From NCBI GenBank assembly GCA_913056275.1, contig CAJXLP010000004.1, positions 1 through 64,000 of the forward strand: DNA of 64,000 nucleotides. The letters are read 5' to 3'. The notes beneath the pieces are model-generated. The model was not told the DNA's origin, made no database searches, and saw only the letters and a list, made by a program, of their open reading frames with translations. The position numbers and the translations under genes are program-made. Positions 10,235 through 19,034 of the stretch are shown here, piece by piece (position 1 is the first letter of the stretch; every line of letters starts with the position of its first letter). Source of the DNA: an uncultured Mycoplasmatota bacterium (GTDB lineage: Bacteria > Bacillota_I > Bacilli_A > Izemoplasmatales > Izemoplasmataceae).

Positions 10235-10793
10235 GCGGTTGCTCATACGCCCCGTCACATTAAAAGATGCGCCTGACATGTATGACTACGCAAAAAACCC
10301 AAGTGTTGGCCCCTTAGCAGGATGGTATCCGCACGTGTCGGTGGATGAAACCAAAGCCGTCATCCGGCAAATGCTCAAATCGTCCGTCCATAGTTCGGGG
10401 GTGTATGCGGTCTGTTTGCATGACAACAAACTGATCGGGACGATTGACATTCATCACATTCAACCGGGCTTCAAAGGGGAGATGGGACTCGTCTTACATC
10501 CAGAGTATCACGGGCAAGGCATCATGACTGAAGCGGGCAAAATCATCCTCATGCATGGCTTTGAAGACCTCGCGTTAAAGCGCATTGAATACCGGCACTT
10601 CAAAACCAACCACGCCTCTAAGCGCTTACGGGAAAAGTTGATGTTTCGCTATGAAGGAGTGCTTCGTAACGGCCATCAAATGCCCGATAAAACCGTGGTT
10701 GACACCTTATTGTCCGCGATGACAGATGTCGACTATTTCATTCAATTGAGTAGTTTTTTTGCCCATGTTAAAGCGACGACTAAAACGTTATAA
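10215..10793 (+). CDS. GNAT acetyltransferase, RimJ/RimL-like
   Basis: A 192-residue acetyl-CoA-dependent N-acetyltransferase. It opens with SERLLIRPVTLKDAPDMY, typical of the RimJ/RimL type, and has the acetyl-CoA loop region GLVLHPEYHGQGIMTEA near residues 95-112 and the IEYRHFKTNHASKRLREKL helix. Substrate unknown; relatives modify ribosomal protein N termini or small molecules. ATG 10215 is chosen because GGAGGAG at 10204-10210 precedes it. It is translationally coupled to dtd and is the last gene before the hisS T-box. Confidence 0.85.
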   Translation: MKTWMSERLLIRPVTLKDAPDMYDYAKNPSVGPLAGWYPHVSVDETKAVIRQMLKSSVHSSGVYAVCLHDNKLIGTIDIHHIQPGFKGEMGLVLHPEYHGQGIMTEAGKIILMHGFEDLALKRIEYRHFKTNHASKRLREKLMFRYEGVLRNGHQMPDKTVVDTLLSAMTDVDYFIQLSSFFAHVKATTKTL

Positions 10794-10807
10794 GTCGCTG
10801 TATGGCG

Positions 10808-10835
10808 TTGACAATATGGGCGTTTCGCCTATAAT
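10808..10835 (+). promoter_or_regulatory. Sigma-A promoter of the hisS-aspS T-box transcript
   Basis: TTGACA (10808-10813), a 16-base spacer and TATAAT (10830-10835). Both hexamers match the consensus, with start predicted near 10842, just before the T-box stem I. Confidence 0.85.
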
Positions 10836-10841
10836 AAAGAG

Positions 10842-11033
10842 TAAATTACATCCATCATTAACTAGCCTTTAAGCCCCGTATTTCAAGCGACTCATGGATG
10901 GTGCAAGCGTGAGACCAGTTTTAAAGGCGTGACAGTGTTTCACACATACATAGAATATCGATGAGTGCTCAACGTTTGAGAACTAAGGTGGTACCGCGCT
11001 TACAAGCGCCCTTAGGCTTGAGCATTTTTTTTA
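10842..11033 (+). ncRNA. T-box leader for hisS-aspS
   Basis: tRNA-sensing transcription attenuator. The conserved T-box AAGGTGGTACCGCG is at 10985-10998. The terminator is formed by TGCTCAA (10966-10972) with TTGAGCA (near 11018-11024), followed by eight T. Stem I seems compact: GCCTTTAA (10865-10872) pairs with TTAAAGGC (10923-10930), enclosing only about 50 bases. A GAC triplet at 10913-10915, after GTGA on the 3' side, is a reasonable specifier and would read aspartate. A His specifier (CAC) occurs in TTCACAC near 10940 but outside stem I. Uncharged tRNA would stabilise the antiterminator and allow hisS-aspS expression. Confidence 0.9.
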
Positions 11034-11046
11034 TGGAGGAGCGTTT

Positions 11047-12309
11047 ATGAACCGATTAAAAGGGATGTTTGACATCCACGCGGATGCCGGCTACTACGCC
11101 GCCATTAAAGCAGCCATCCAGGCGGTCGCGCACAGTCATCATTTGGCGCGCATCGAGACGCCCATCTTAGAAAGCAGTGACCTCTTTCATCGGGGCATGG
11201 GCGCAGACACCGACGTCATACGCAAAGAAACCTATACCTTTAACGACCGCGCTAGTCGCTCGTTGACTCTTCGCCCAGAAGGCACAGCAGGCGTGGTTCG
11301 TGCATTCATTGAAGCCAAACTATACGCCCGGCCAGAACCGGTCAAAAAGTTTTATTACGACGGCCCAATGTTTCGCTATGAGCGTCCCCAAAAGGGCCGC
11401 TTTCGCCAGTTTCACCAAATGGGCGTTGAAGTATTTGCTGAGGCATCCCCCTCAGTGGATGCCGATCTCATACATGCGAGTGTGGCCATTCTCGAACACT
11501 TAGGACTGACCGCTCACTTAGAACTCAACCAACTGTCAAATACCTCTAAACCCGATTATAAAGCGGCCTTAAAAGCCCATTTAAAACCGCACCTGGATAG
11601 TTTATGCGCCGATTGTCAGACTCGGTATGCAGACAATCCTTTACGCATTTTAGACTGTAAAATAGACGCCACGCACACCGCGTTGCAAAACGCCCCGATG
11701 CCACTGGACTACTTAAGTGACGAAGAAACGGCGTATTTTAACGCCTTGCAAGATCATCTAAAAGCGTTAGAGATTCCATTTACCGTCAATAATCACCTCG
11801 TCAGAGGGCTTGATTATTACACCGGCATGGTCTTTGAACTGAAAGTAGACGAGGCGATTTTAGGCGCTCAAAATACCGTCGCAGGGGGCGGTCGCTATGA
11901 TGATTTAGTGCACACCCTGGGCGGCCCAGCGCTCGGCGCAACCGGCTTTGCTTTTGGCATTGAACGACTCGTCGTGGCTTTAAAAGCTGCCGAGATTGCC
12001 CCCTTAACTGATCCGCTTGATCTTTATGTGATGGTCTTAGATGCCAGTGTCACGGACTATGCCTTACAGCTTGTCAAAGCGTTAAGACATGCGGGATGCG
12101 CCGTCATGATGAGTCATCACGATGGCTCCATGAAAAAGCAATTTAAGACCGTCACCCAACTAGACGCCGCCTATGCGGCCATTCTTGGACCCGATGAACT
12201 CGCCTCAGGCACGGTGACGTTTAAACATCAAGCATCGGGTACGGCGCACCGCCTAAATCTTAGTGACACGGCCACCATGACCCGAATTTTACACGGAGGT
12301 GACGCATGA
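11047..12309 (+). CDS. hisS: Histidyl-tRNA synthetase
   Basis: Class II synthetase that charges tRNA-His. The 420-residue protein has motif 2 (KKFYYDGPMFRYERPQKGRF near residues 99-118), the histidine-A loop LVRGLDYYTGMVFEL near residue 255, motif 3 (GGRYDDLV, then GFAFGIERL) and the C-terminal anticodon-binding domain. The N terminus MNRLKGMFDI is slightly unusual (typically KGTxDI). GGAGG at 11036-11040 precedes the ATG. The gene is controlled by the upstream T-box and overlaps aspS by four bases. Confidence 0.97.
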   Translation: MNRLKGMFDIHADAGYYAAIKAAIQAVAHSHHLARIETPILESSDLFHRGMGADTDVIRKETYTFNDRASRSLTLRPEGTAGVVRAFIEAKLYARPEPVKKFYYDGPMFRYERPQKGRFRQFHQMGVEVFAEASPSVDADLIHASVAILEHLGLTAHLELNQLSNTSKPDYKAALKAHLKPHLDSLCADCQTRYADNPLRILDCKIDATHTALQNAPMPLDYLSDEETAYFNALQDHLKALEIPFTVNNHLVRGLDYYTGMVFELKVDEAILGAQNTVAGGGRYDDLVHTLGGPALGATGFAFGIERLVVALKAAEIAPLTDPLDLYVMVLDASVTDYALQLVKALRHAGCAVMMSHHDGSMKKQFKTVTQLDAAYAAILGPDELASGTVTFKHQASGTAHRLNLSDTATMTRILHGGDA

Positions 12310-13997
12310 GTCAGCACGGACATTACCGAATGAGTGACGTCGGAAAGACAGTGACCGTCCAAGGGTTCATTCAAAAATCCCGCAACCTCGGTCAACTCTT
12401 ATTTATTGATTTACGCGACCGCTCTGGCATCATTCAACTCGCCTTTGACGCCGATCATCCCTTAAAAGAAACCGCGGAGACGTTGAAACATGAATCCGTC
12501 GTCTCAGCCACTGGCGTTATTCAAGAGCGGTCGAGTAAAAACGAATCGCTTGCGACCGGTGACATTGAAGTCAAAATAGAGACACTCACCATCCATTCAG
12601 AAGCTGCCACCCCGCCGATGCTCATCCAAGATGACACCGACGCCCTCGAAGAGACGCGGTTAAAATATCGCTTTTTAGATTTACGCCGTCCCGTCATCCA
12701 ACACAACTTAAAAGTCCGCCACCAGATCATGCAAGCCACGCGTAAATTTTTAAATGCCCAAGACTTTTTAGAGATTGAAACGCCGATTTTAACGCGCTCA
12801 ACGCCGGAAGGGGCACGCGATTATGTGGTCCCAAGCCGCCTCTATGCGGATGCCTTTTATGCCTTGCCGCAATCTCCGCAAATCTTCAAACAGTTGTTGA
12901 TGGTGGGGGGCTTAGAAAAATATTATCAAATTGCCAAGTGTTTCCGGGATGAAGATTTACGGAAAGACCGGCAACCGGAATTCACTCAAATCGACATTGA
13001 ACTCGCGTTTACCAGTGAAGACGCTGTGACCGCACTCGCTGAAGACATGATTCGTGCCATCTTTAACGCCGTCGGTGAACCCTTGCACGATGAGCCGTTT
13101 ACACGCCTTACCTACCAAGACGCCATGGAACGCTATGGCTCCGATAAACCAGACGCCCGGTTTGGCTTAACGTTTGCGTCCTTTAAAGAGTCAATCGGGA
13201 CCTTACCGCTTGATTTTTTAACCGATACCCCGCTGCATGGGTTCGTCGTTCCTAAGGGAAATGACGCCTTAAGCCGCAAAGATTTAGATGGCTTTAAAGG
13301 GCTCTTTGATTCCTTGAATGCGACGTTTATTTACCTGAAAAAAGCTGAGACTTACAGTGGGTCACTGGCCAAACATCTGACGCCAGAAGTGACTCAAACG
13401 CTTGATGCGATGATGACCGCAGGCGATACACTCATCCTCGCGGCGGGTCAAGACGCGTTAGTCGGACTCGGCCGCGTGCGCTTAAAGCTGCGCGACCAAT
13501 TAGATCTCGTAAAAGATGCTGCGCACCGCGCCTTGATCATTACCGACTGGCCAATGTTTGAATACGATGCAGACACGGCACGCTATTATGCAACGCATCA
13601 TCCGTTCACCCTACCAAAAGGTGATTTGAAAACCATTGAAGGGCCTGCTGATCAACTCAACAGTCATGCCTATGACATCGTGATTGATGGTCATGAAGTC
13701 GGTGGCGGGTCGCTGAGAATTCACCAAAGTCAGATTCAAAAAGCCGTATTCAACCACTTAGGCATTGATGAAGCAACCGCAGAAGCTCGCTTTGGCTTTT
13801 TCTTAGAAGCCTTGAAATACGGTGTCCCACCGCACGGCGGCATCGCCTTTGGCTTAGACCGCTTAACGATGATTTTAGCGCATACCGATAATATTAGAGA
13901 CGTCATTGCCTTTCCTAAAACCTCATCGGCGCAAGACTTAATGAGTGAAGCTCCAGGGCCAATCAGCGACACACAGAAAAAAGAACTGGGCCTTTAA
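12306..13997 (+). CDS. aspS: Aspartyl-tRNA synthetase
   Basis: Class IIb synthetase charging tRNA-Asp. The 563-residue bacterial-type protein has an N-terminal OB-fold anticodon domain (VTVQGFIQKSRNLGQLLFID), motif 2 around AKCFRDEDLRKDRQPEFTQID (split, residues about 215-235), a bacterial insertion domain and motif 3 GGIAFGLDRL near residue 520. It follows hisS with an ATGA overlap and shares the T-box. The stop overlaps the next gene (TAATG). The GAC candidate specifier suggests the leader senses tRNA-Asp, as aspS sits second in the same transcript. Confidence 0.97.
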   Translation: MSQHGHYRMSDVGKTVTVQGFIQKSRNLGQLLFIDLRDRSGIIQLAFDADHPLKETAETLKHESVVSATGVIQERSSKNESLATGDIEVKIETLTIHSEAATPPMLIQDDTDALEETRLKYRFLDLRRPVIQHNLKVRHQIMQATRKFLNAQDFLEIETPILTRSTPEGARDYVVPSRLYADAFYALPQSPQIFKQLLMVGGLEKYYQIAKCFRDEDLRKDRQPEFTQIDIELAFTSEDAVTALAEDMIRAIFNAVGEPLHDEPFTRLTYQDAMERYGSDKPDARFGLTFASFKESIGTLPLDFLTDTPLHGFVVPKGNDALSRKDLDGFKGLFDSLNATFIYLKKAETYSGSLAKHLTPEVTQTLDAMMTAGDTLILAAGQDALVGLGRVRLKLRDQLDLVKDAAHRALIITDWPMFEYDADTARYYATHHPFTLPKGDLKTIEGPADQLNSHAYDIVIDGHEVGGGSLRIHQSQIQKAVFNHLGIDEATAEARFGFFLEALKYGVPPHGGIAFGLDRLTMILAHTDNIRDVIAFPKTSSAQDLMSEAPGPISDTQKKELGL

Positions 13998-14680
13998 TGC
14001 GGTTTAAAACGTTACTGCCACTCGTTGACATTCAGGGCCTTGAACAATTGAAAAACGCCCGCGTCTGCGTCGTCGGAGTGGGCGGCGTCGGATCATACAG
14101 TGCGATGGCGTTAGCTCGCAGTGGCATTGGTCATCTCATCATCGTCGATCCAGACACGATCGACGAAGCCAACATTAACCGGCAACTGATGGCGCTGGAT
14201 TCAACCATCGGTACGTCCAAAGTCGCCTGGCTTCAGGCTCATCTAACCGACATCAATCCCAGCCTTACAGTGGATGCCTTAGACGTCGCTTACACGGAAG
14301 ACACCGCGGATCAACTGTTTGCTCTCACCCCCGATTACATCATCGATGCGATTGATGACATGCCCGCCAAAAAACACCTCATTCAAGCATGCTTAGCACG
14401 GGGAATTCCGTGCCTTAGTGTCCTTGCCCAAGGTAATCGTCTAGGCAGCGGCACGATGCATCACATGCCACTTTATAAAACCCATTCAGACCCGATTGCC
14501 AAAGCCCTAAGAAAAACGTTTAACGCGCATCCCGCGTACAAAACCATCGAAGTCATTTACAACGATGCGCCCGTTGATATTCCTCCAGACGGATCAGGGT
14601 GCGTCGCGTCCAGTATCTTTTCACCAGCCATGGCGGGGCTAAAAGCCGCCGAAATTATTGTAAAGAAGGTGCTTACATGA
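13997..14680 (+). CDS. tcdA: tRNA threonylcarbamoyladenosine dehydratase (TcdA-like, ThiF/HesA fold)
   Basis: E1-like enzyme predicted to cyclise t6A37 of tRNA to ct6A using ATP. The Rossmann start VCVVGVGGVGSYSAMALARS and the adenylation residues in DPDTIDEANINRQ (about residues 50-62) are clear, as is the IDAIDDMPAK segment. At 227 residues it is a little shorter than E. coli TcdA. It is coupled to aspS by TAATG and to msrA by an ATGA overlap, so it belongs to the hisS operon. ThiF/MoeB alternatives are less likely because no thiamine or molybdopterin genes are nearby. Confidence 0.85.
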   Translation: MRFKTLLPLVDIQGLEQLKNARVCVVGVGGVGSYSAMALARSGIGHLIIVDPDTIDEANINRQLMALDSTIGTSKVAWLQAHLTDINPSLTVDALDVAYTEDTADQLFALTPDYIIDAIDDMPAKKHLIQACLARGIPCLSVLAQGNRLGSGTMHHMPLYKTHSDPIAKALRKTFNAHPAYKTIEVIYNDAPVDIPPDGSGCVASSIFSPAMAGLKAAEIIVKKVLT

Positions 14681-15162
14681 AAACCATCATCCTTGCTGGC
14701 GGCTGCTTTTGGGGCGTCGAAGCTTATTACCAACAAATAGACGGAGTCGTTGAAACGGAAGTTGGCTACGCCGACGGACCGTTTAAAAATCCTTCGTACG
14801 AACAAGTCTGCACGGCCAGTGGTCACGTCGAAGCCGTCAAACTCACCTACGATGAAACGGTCGTTGAGTTTGAGACACTCGTCGATCACTTTTTTAACAT
14901 CGTAGATCCCACGGCGGTAAACCGCCAAGGCAATGACATTGGCAGCCAATACCGGACCGGATTTTACAATTTAGACGACGAAGACGAAGCGACGCTGCGT
15001 TCAATCTTTGCCTTGAAAGCCAGTGAATACAGCAAACCGCTCGCCATTGAAATTAAATCCGGCGTGCATTATGACGCAGCAGAAGGCTATCACCAAAACT
15101 ACTTACAGAAAAATCCGAACGGCTATTGCCACATCAACTTAGCGTCTGTGAAGGACGTCTAA
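14677..15162 (+). CDS. msrA: Peptide methionine sulfoxide reductase A
   Basis: Reduces methionine-S-sulfoxide in proteins with thioredoxin. The catalytic cysteine lies in GGCFWGVEAYY at residue 10, followed by the glutamate, and TAVNRQGNDIGSQYRTGFY holds the remaining active-site tyrosine and aspartate. At 161 residues it is a minimal MsrA domain with no MsrB fusion. ATG 14677 is chosen because AAGGTGCTTAC precedes it and it overlaps the tcdA stop in ATGA. Confidence 0.95.
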   Translation: MKTIILAGGCFWGVEAYYQQIDGVVETEVGYADGPFKNPSYEQVCTASGHVEAVKLTYDETVVEFETLVDHFFNIVDPTAVNRQGNDIGSQYRTGFYNLDDEDEATLRSIFALKASEYSKPLAIEIKSGVHYDAAEGYHQNYLQKNPNGYCHINLASVKDV

Positions 15163-15164
15163 GC

Positions 15165-15635
15165 ATGAAACGCACAGACTATTTGGATTGGGATACGTAT
15201 TTTATGGGCGTTGCCGCACTGTCTGCTGAGCGCTCAAAAGATCCGTCCACGCAAGTAGGGGCGTGCATCGTGAATCCCTCCAACCACATTGTGGGGATTG
15301 GCTATAACGGGTTACCGAATGGCCTGGATGATGATGTGTATCCGTGGGACAAAGACGGGGACTTTTTAAAAACGAAGTATCCGTATGTGGTGCACGCTGA
15401 ACCCAACGCGATTTTAAACGCCACGGAACCACTGACTGGCGCGGCGATGTATGTGACGTTATTTCCCTGTCATGAATGTGCGAAGTTAATCATTCAGTCA
15501 GGCATCACAGAAATCGTCTATGGGTCTGATAAATACCAAGATAAAGATTCCTTTAAAGCGTCCAAACGCATGCTGCAAGATGCCTTAGTCAAAGTCCGCC
15601 AAATCGATCCCGTGACCGTCACTGTATCGCCATGA
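15165..15635 (+). CDS. Deoxycytidylate deaminase, ComEB-like
   Basis: Zinc-dependent dCMP deaminase, converting dCMP to dUMP for thymidylate synthesis. Of 156 residues, the zinc ligands are the histidine and catalytic glutamate in VVHAEPNAILNA (about residues 72-83) and two cysteines in FPCHECAKLIIQSG (about 99-112). The N-terminal SKDPSTQVGACIVN is typical of the dCMP/ComEB branch. It is three bases from msrA and overlaps the next gene by four. Confidence 0.92.
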   Translation: MKRTDYLDWDTYFMGVAALSAERSKDPSTQVGACIVNPSNHIVGIGYNGLPNGLDDDVYPWDKDGDFLKTKYPYVVHAEPNAILNATEPLTGAAMYVTLFPCHECAKLIIQSGITEIVYGSDKYQDKDSFKASKRMLQDALVKVRQIDPVTVTVSP

Positions 15636-16609
15636 AAAAACTCCGCCAAGGCCTCTCTTTCATTCCTTTACTCGCAATCTTGGCGAGCTTAGTTGTGCGT
15701 GTCGATTACCGCTTAGACGCCCCCGGTAACTTAGAACCACTAGACGGGTTCATTCAATTTTCGAATGACCGAGTCGCCGAGGCGAACCTCAATGCCATTT
15801 ACGTGATGAGCTTTAACCGGCCGACCATCTTTCAGTGGGTAGTCGGTCAAATCAGTCCCGGCATTGACCTGACCCCGCTCAGTGAGGCTCAAGCCAGCGT
15901 GACCAACACGGCGCGCTTTGAAAGCGGTCAAGTGGCGCGCAATACAGCGATTGAAAAAGCGATCATTACCGCGTACCAAGAACTGGGCCTTCCGATCACC
16001 TATGACACCCAGCAGCTTGTCTATTTGATGTTTGATTACGCGACCAATCAAGGATTAGAAATTGGCGATGCCATTGTTTCAGTGAATGGCTCGACTAATA
16101 TCTTTGATGCCTTTGCGAACGCCCCGTGCGGTGAAACCGCCACCTTAGCCATCATCCAAGACGGCGTCAGTAAAACGGTGGAAGTCCTAAAAAACGCCGA
16201 TGAAGACTGCCGGTTTGGCTTCAGTTTATCGACCTATTACGCGATTGACGACTTGCCACTCGCCTATCAAACAACGCCGACCATTGTCGGGGGCCCGAGT
16301 GCGGGATTGATGCATACGTTATACATTTACGCCGCGCAAAATCCCGACTTTGTTCACCCTACGATCAACGTCGCCGGGACTGGAACCATTGGTCTTGATG
16401 GACGTGTGGGAAGTGTCGGCAGCATCAAACAAAAAGTCTACACCGCGCACCAGCAAAACGTGGACGTGTTATTGATTCCCGCCGGCGCAAACTATGACAC
16501 GGCACTAGAGGTCTATGACTCACTGACCAATCCCCGCTTTGACCTCGTTGAAATATCGACCTTTAACGATGCGCTCAGCGCTTTGGAGGCCTATGATGCA
16601 GTGGATTAA
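15632..16609 (+). CDS. Membrane-anchored PDZ and Lon-type serine protease (SepM/YlbL-like)
   Basis: A 325-residue protein with one N-terminal membrane segment (FIPLLAILASLVV), an extracytoplasmic PDZ-like domain (GLEIGDAIVSVNGSTNIFDA, about residues 142-161) and a Lon-type S16 catalytic domain. The serine is in GGPSAGLM (Ser223) and the lysine is in GSIKQKV (probably Lys268), so the Ser-Lys dyad is intact. SepM in streptococci trims a competence peptide and YlbL in Bacillus degrades a division inhibitor; the target here is unknown. It overlaps the upstream deaminase (ATGA) and the downstream small membrane protein. Confidence 0.85.
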   Translation: MKKLRQGLSFIPLLAILASLVVRVDYRLDAPGNLEPLDGFIQFSNDRVAEANLNAIYVMSFNRPTIFQWVVGQISPGIDLTPLSEAQASVTNTARFESGQVARNTAIEKAIITAYQELGLPITYDTQQLVYLMFDYATNQGLEIGDAIVSVNGSTNIFDAFANAPCGETATLAIIQDGVSKTVEVLKNADEDCRFGFSLSTYYAIDDLPLAYQTTPTIVGGPSAGLMHTLYIYAAQNPDFVHPTINVAGTGTIGLDGRVGSVGSIKQKVYTAHQQNVDVLLIPAGANYDTALEVYDSLTNPRFDLVEISTFNDALSALEAYDAVD

Positions 16610-16841
16610 AGACAGTCTAGGGTTTCTCATTTTTGAAGCACTCATCATTAATTTAGGGCTCATTTATTTATCACTCATGGGCCTATTCATTGGCCTTGCT
16701 TTAGCCGGACCTTGGGTGTTTTACACGGTCAAAGCGTATGAAATGCGGCACCGGCTGCCACAGTATTATGGCTGGATGACGACGGGTTATGCGATCATTG
16801 CCTTACTAATTAGTCTGCTAGCTCCATCACTTATTTTATAA
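16596..16841 (+). CDS. Small two- to three-helix membrane protein
   Basis: An 81-residue hydrophobic protein that I do not recognise. It has an N-terminal amphipathic start (MQWIKDSLG), a hydrophobic hairpin (FEALIINLGLIYLSLMGLFIG, split by glycine) and a C-terminal segment (YAIIALLISLLAPSLIL). Its start, ATG 16596, lies six bases after GGAGG (16585-16589) inside the end of the protease gene, so it is translationally coupled to it. A role linked to the protease is possible but unproven. Confidence 0.65.
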   Translation: MQWIKDSLGFLIFEALIINLGLIYLSLMGLFIGLALAGPWVFYTVKAYEMRHRLPQYYGWMTTGYAIIALLISLLAPSLIL

Positions 16842-16851
16842 AGAGGTGCGT

Positions 16852-18543
16852 ATGCCATTTAAAGATTATGTGTACAAAAGGCCCGATGTAAAGGCCTTAA
16901 TGCCGCAGTTTGAAGCAATTTTAACCGCCTTAGATAGTGCCAAAGATGTATCCAAAATCACCGAGGTGATTGATCAGTTCTACGCCTTGCAAGATACCTT
17001 AGATACGCAAAGCACGCTCGCATCCATCCGCCATTCGATCGATACGAGTGATGCGTTTTATGACGCGGAACAAGCCTTTTTTGACGCGACCTTACCGGGC
17101 TTACAAGCGTACAATAAACGCTTGGCCGACGCCTTACTTAACTCCCCCTTTAAAGCGGCTCTTAAAGCCCATTACGGGTCACTCTTTTTTGATAAGCTGA
17201 GCTTAGACGCACGCACCTTTGATCCCGTCATCGTGGAAGACTTGCAAACCGAAAACCGCTTAATCACAGCGTATGGGAAACTCACCGCCAGTGCGGAGAT
17301 TGCCTTTGACGGAAAGACGTTAAACCTCTCCCAAATGGCCCCGTACATGCAAAGCAAGGACCGCGCTGAAAGACTTGCCGCTCAAAACGCAGTGAGTGCG
17401 TTTTTTGAGGCCAATGAATCTCGGTTTGATGAGCTTTATGATGACTTAGTTAAAGTACGCGTCAAAATGGCCAACGCGCTAGGCTTTGAGTCATTCACTG
17501 AAATGGCCTACGCTCGGCTCGGCCGGACGGACTATAATAGCGCCGATGTGGCTCGTTACCGTGATCAAATTTACGAAGAAGTGACGCCACTTGTGGCTAA
17601 GTTAATGGAGAAAAAGGCCGTCCGCTTAGGCATTGATGATTTAAAATATTACGATTTAGCGCTCAACTTTTTAAGCGGGAACCCGACGCCAAAAGGCGAC
17701 CGGGCGTGGCAAGTGGATAAAGCCCGGGCCATGTATAAAGACATGCATGAAGAGACGCACGCCTTCTTTGAAATGATGCTGGATGAAGGCCTCATGGACT
17801 TAGACAGTCAACCGAAAAAAGAAGGGGGCGGGTATTGCACGTTCTTAGCCGATCAGAAAAAACCGTTCATCTTTGCCAACTTTAATGGGACTAGTCACGA
17901 CGTCGATGTGTTAACTCACGAAGCGGGTCATGCCTTTCAAATGCACATGAGTCGTGATTTGTTTGCCCCCACCCGGTTTCCCACACTGGAGTCGGCAGAA
18001 ATTCACTCAATGAGTATGGAATTTCTTGCCTGGCCCTACATGGAAAGTTTCTTTAAAGAGGATACTGCCAAATACACATACACGCATTTAGCCGGGGCGT
18101 TAAGCTTTTTACCCTACGGCGTTGCGGTGGATGAATTCCAACACGGCATTTACGAAAACCCTGCGCTCACGCCCACCGAACGAAAAGCGCTGTGGCGCAC
18201 GATTGAAAAGAAATATTTGCCGTACAAAGAGTACGCGGGCAACGATTTCTATGAGCGGGGTGGCTTTTGGTTCCGCCAAGGGCATATCTTTTCTGTGCCG
18301 TTTTATTACATTGATTATACGCTCGCCCAAGTCGTCGCCTTCCAGTATTGGCACAAAAGCCAAAACGACTACCAAGCTGCGCTTGAGTCATACGTGACAC
18401 TTTGTGGCCTTGGTGGGTCAGAGTCATTCACCTCACTGCTTAAGTCGGCCGGCCTTGATAATCCCTTTGAAACTGGCACCGTGAAGAAAATTGCGGGCCC
18501 CATCCAAGCCTTCATCGACAGTGTCGATGACCGCTCACTGTAA
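16852..18543 (+). CDS. M3 family oligoendopeptidase (PepF-like)
   Basis: Zinc metallopeptidase degrading oligopeptides in the cytoplasm. The 563-residue protein carries the HExxH motif in LTHEAGHAFQMH near residue 357, the downstream glutamate ligand region ESAEIHSMSMEFLAWPYM, and the C-terminal FSVPFYYIDYTLAQ motif that is characteristic of PepF/M3. ATG 16852 is chosen because GAGGTG precedes it; GTG 16846 overlaps that site. It sits between a small membrane protein and lspA. Confidence 0.92.
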   Translation: MPFKDYVYKRPDVKALMPQFEAILTALDSAKDVSKITEVIDQFYALQDTLDTQSTLASIRHSIDTSDAFYDAEQAFFDATLPGLQAYNKRLADALLNSPFKAALKAHYGSLFFDKLSLDARTFDPVIVEDLQTENRLITAYGKLTASAEIAFDGKTLNLSQMAPYMQSKDRAERLAAQNAVSAFFEANESRFDELYDDLVKVRVKMANALGFESFTEMAYARLGRTDYNSADVARYRDQIYEEVTPLVAKLMEKKAVRLGIDDLKYYDLALNFLSGNPTPKGDRAWQVDKARAMYKDMHEETHAFFEMMLDEGLMDLDSQPKKEGGGYCTFLADQKKPFIFANFNGTSHDVDVLTHEAGHAFQMHMSRDLFAPTRFPTLESAEIHSMSMEFLAWPYMESFFKEDTAKYTYTHLAGALSFLPYGVAVDEFQHGIYENPALTPTERKALWRTIEKKYLPYKEYAGNDFYERGGFWFRQGHIFSVPFYYIDYTLAQVVAFQYWHKSQNDYQAALESYVTLCGLGGSESFTSLLKSAGLDNPFETGTVKKIAGPIQAFIDSVDDRSL

Positions 18544-18554
18544 AGGAGTAACGC

Positions 18555-19034
18555 ATGAAATCATGGTCTGTATTACTGATTATCTTAGCCCTCGTTGGGC
18601 TTGATCAACTGACAAAGTTTATCGCGGAAGAGCTTATTCTTCTCAATGAATCCGTCGTCTGGATTGAAAACTTTTTATACATTACGCATCACCACAATGA
18701 GGGAGCGGCGTGGGGATTATTGCAAGGTGAGATGTGGTTCTTTTACATCGTCACCGCCTTTGCGCTTGCGGTATTCGGTTACTTTTCCATGGACATCAAT
18801 TTTCGCACCGCGAAAATTTACAGCATTGGGATTATTTTGTTGATTGCGGGGACCCTCGGCAATTTCATTGATCGCATCCGCTTTGGCTGGGTCGTTGATT
18901 TTATTGACGTTTACATCTTTGGGTACGATTACCCGATATTTAACTTTGCCGACAGCTATTTGACGATCGGAGTCATTTTATTTGCCATTGATTTACTATT
19001 CTTAGAAGCCAAAAGGAAATCACTCGATGCCTAA
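18555..19034 (+). CDS. lspA: Lipoprotein signal peptidase
   Basis: Signal peptidase II, which cleaves prolipoproteins before the lipidated cysteine. The 159-residue protein has four membrane segments and both catalytic aspartates, in NFIDRIRFGWVVDFID and FNFADSYLTIGV (about residues 115 and 135). Its substrates in this window include the LAAC lipoproteins at 21909 and 34234. GGAG precedes the start, and it overlaps rluD by eight bases, the usual lspA-rluD arrangement of Bacillota. Confidence 0.95.
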   Translation: MKSWSVLLIILALVGLDQLTKFIAEELILLNESVVWIENFLYITHHHNEGAAWGLLQGEMWFFYIVTAFALAVFGYFSMDINFRTAKIYSIGIILLIAGTLGNFIDRIRFGWVVDFIDVYIFGYDYPIFNFADSYLTIGVILFAIDLLFLEAKRKSLDA

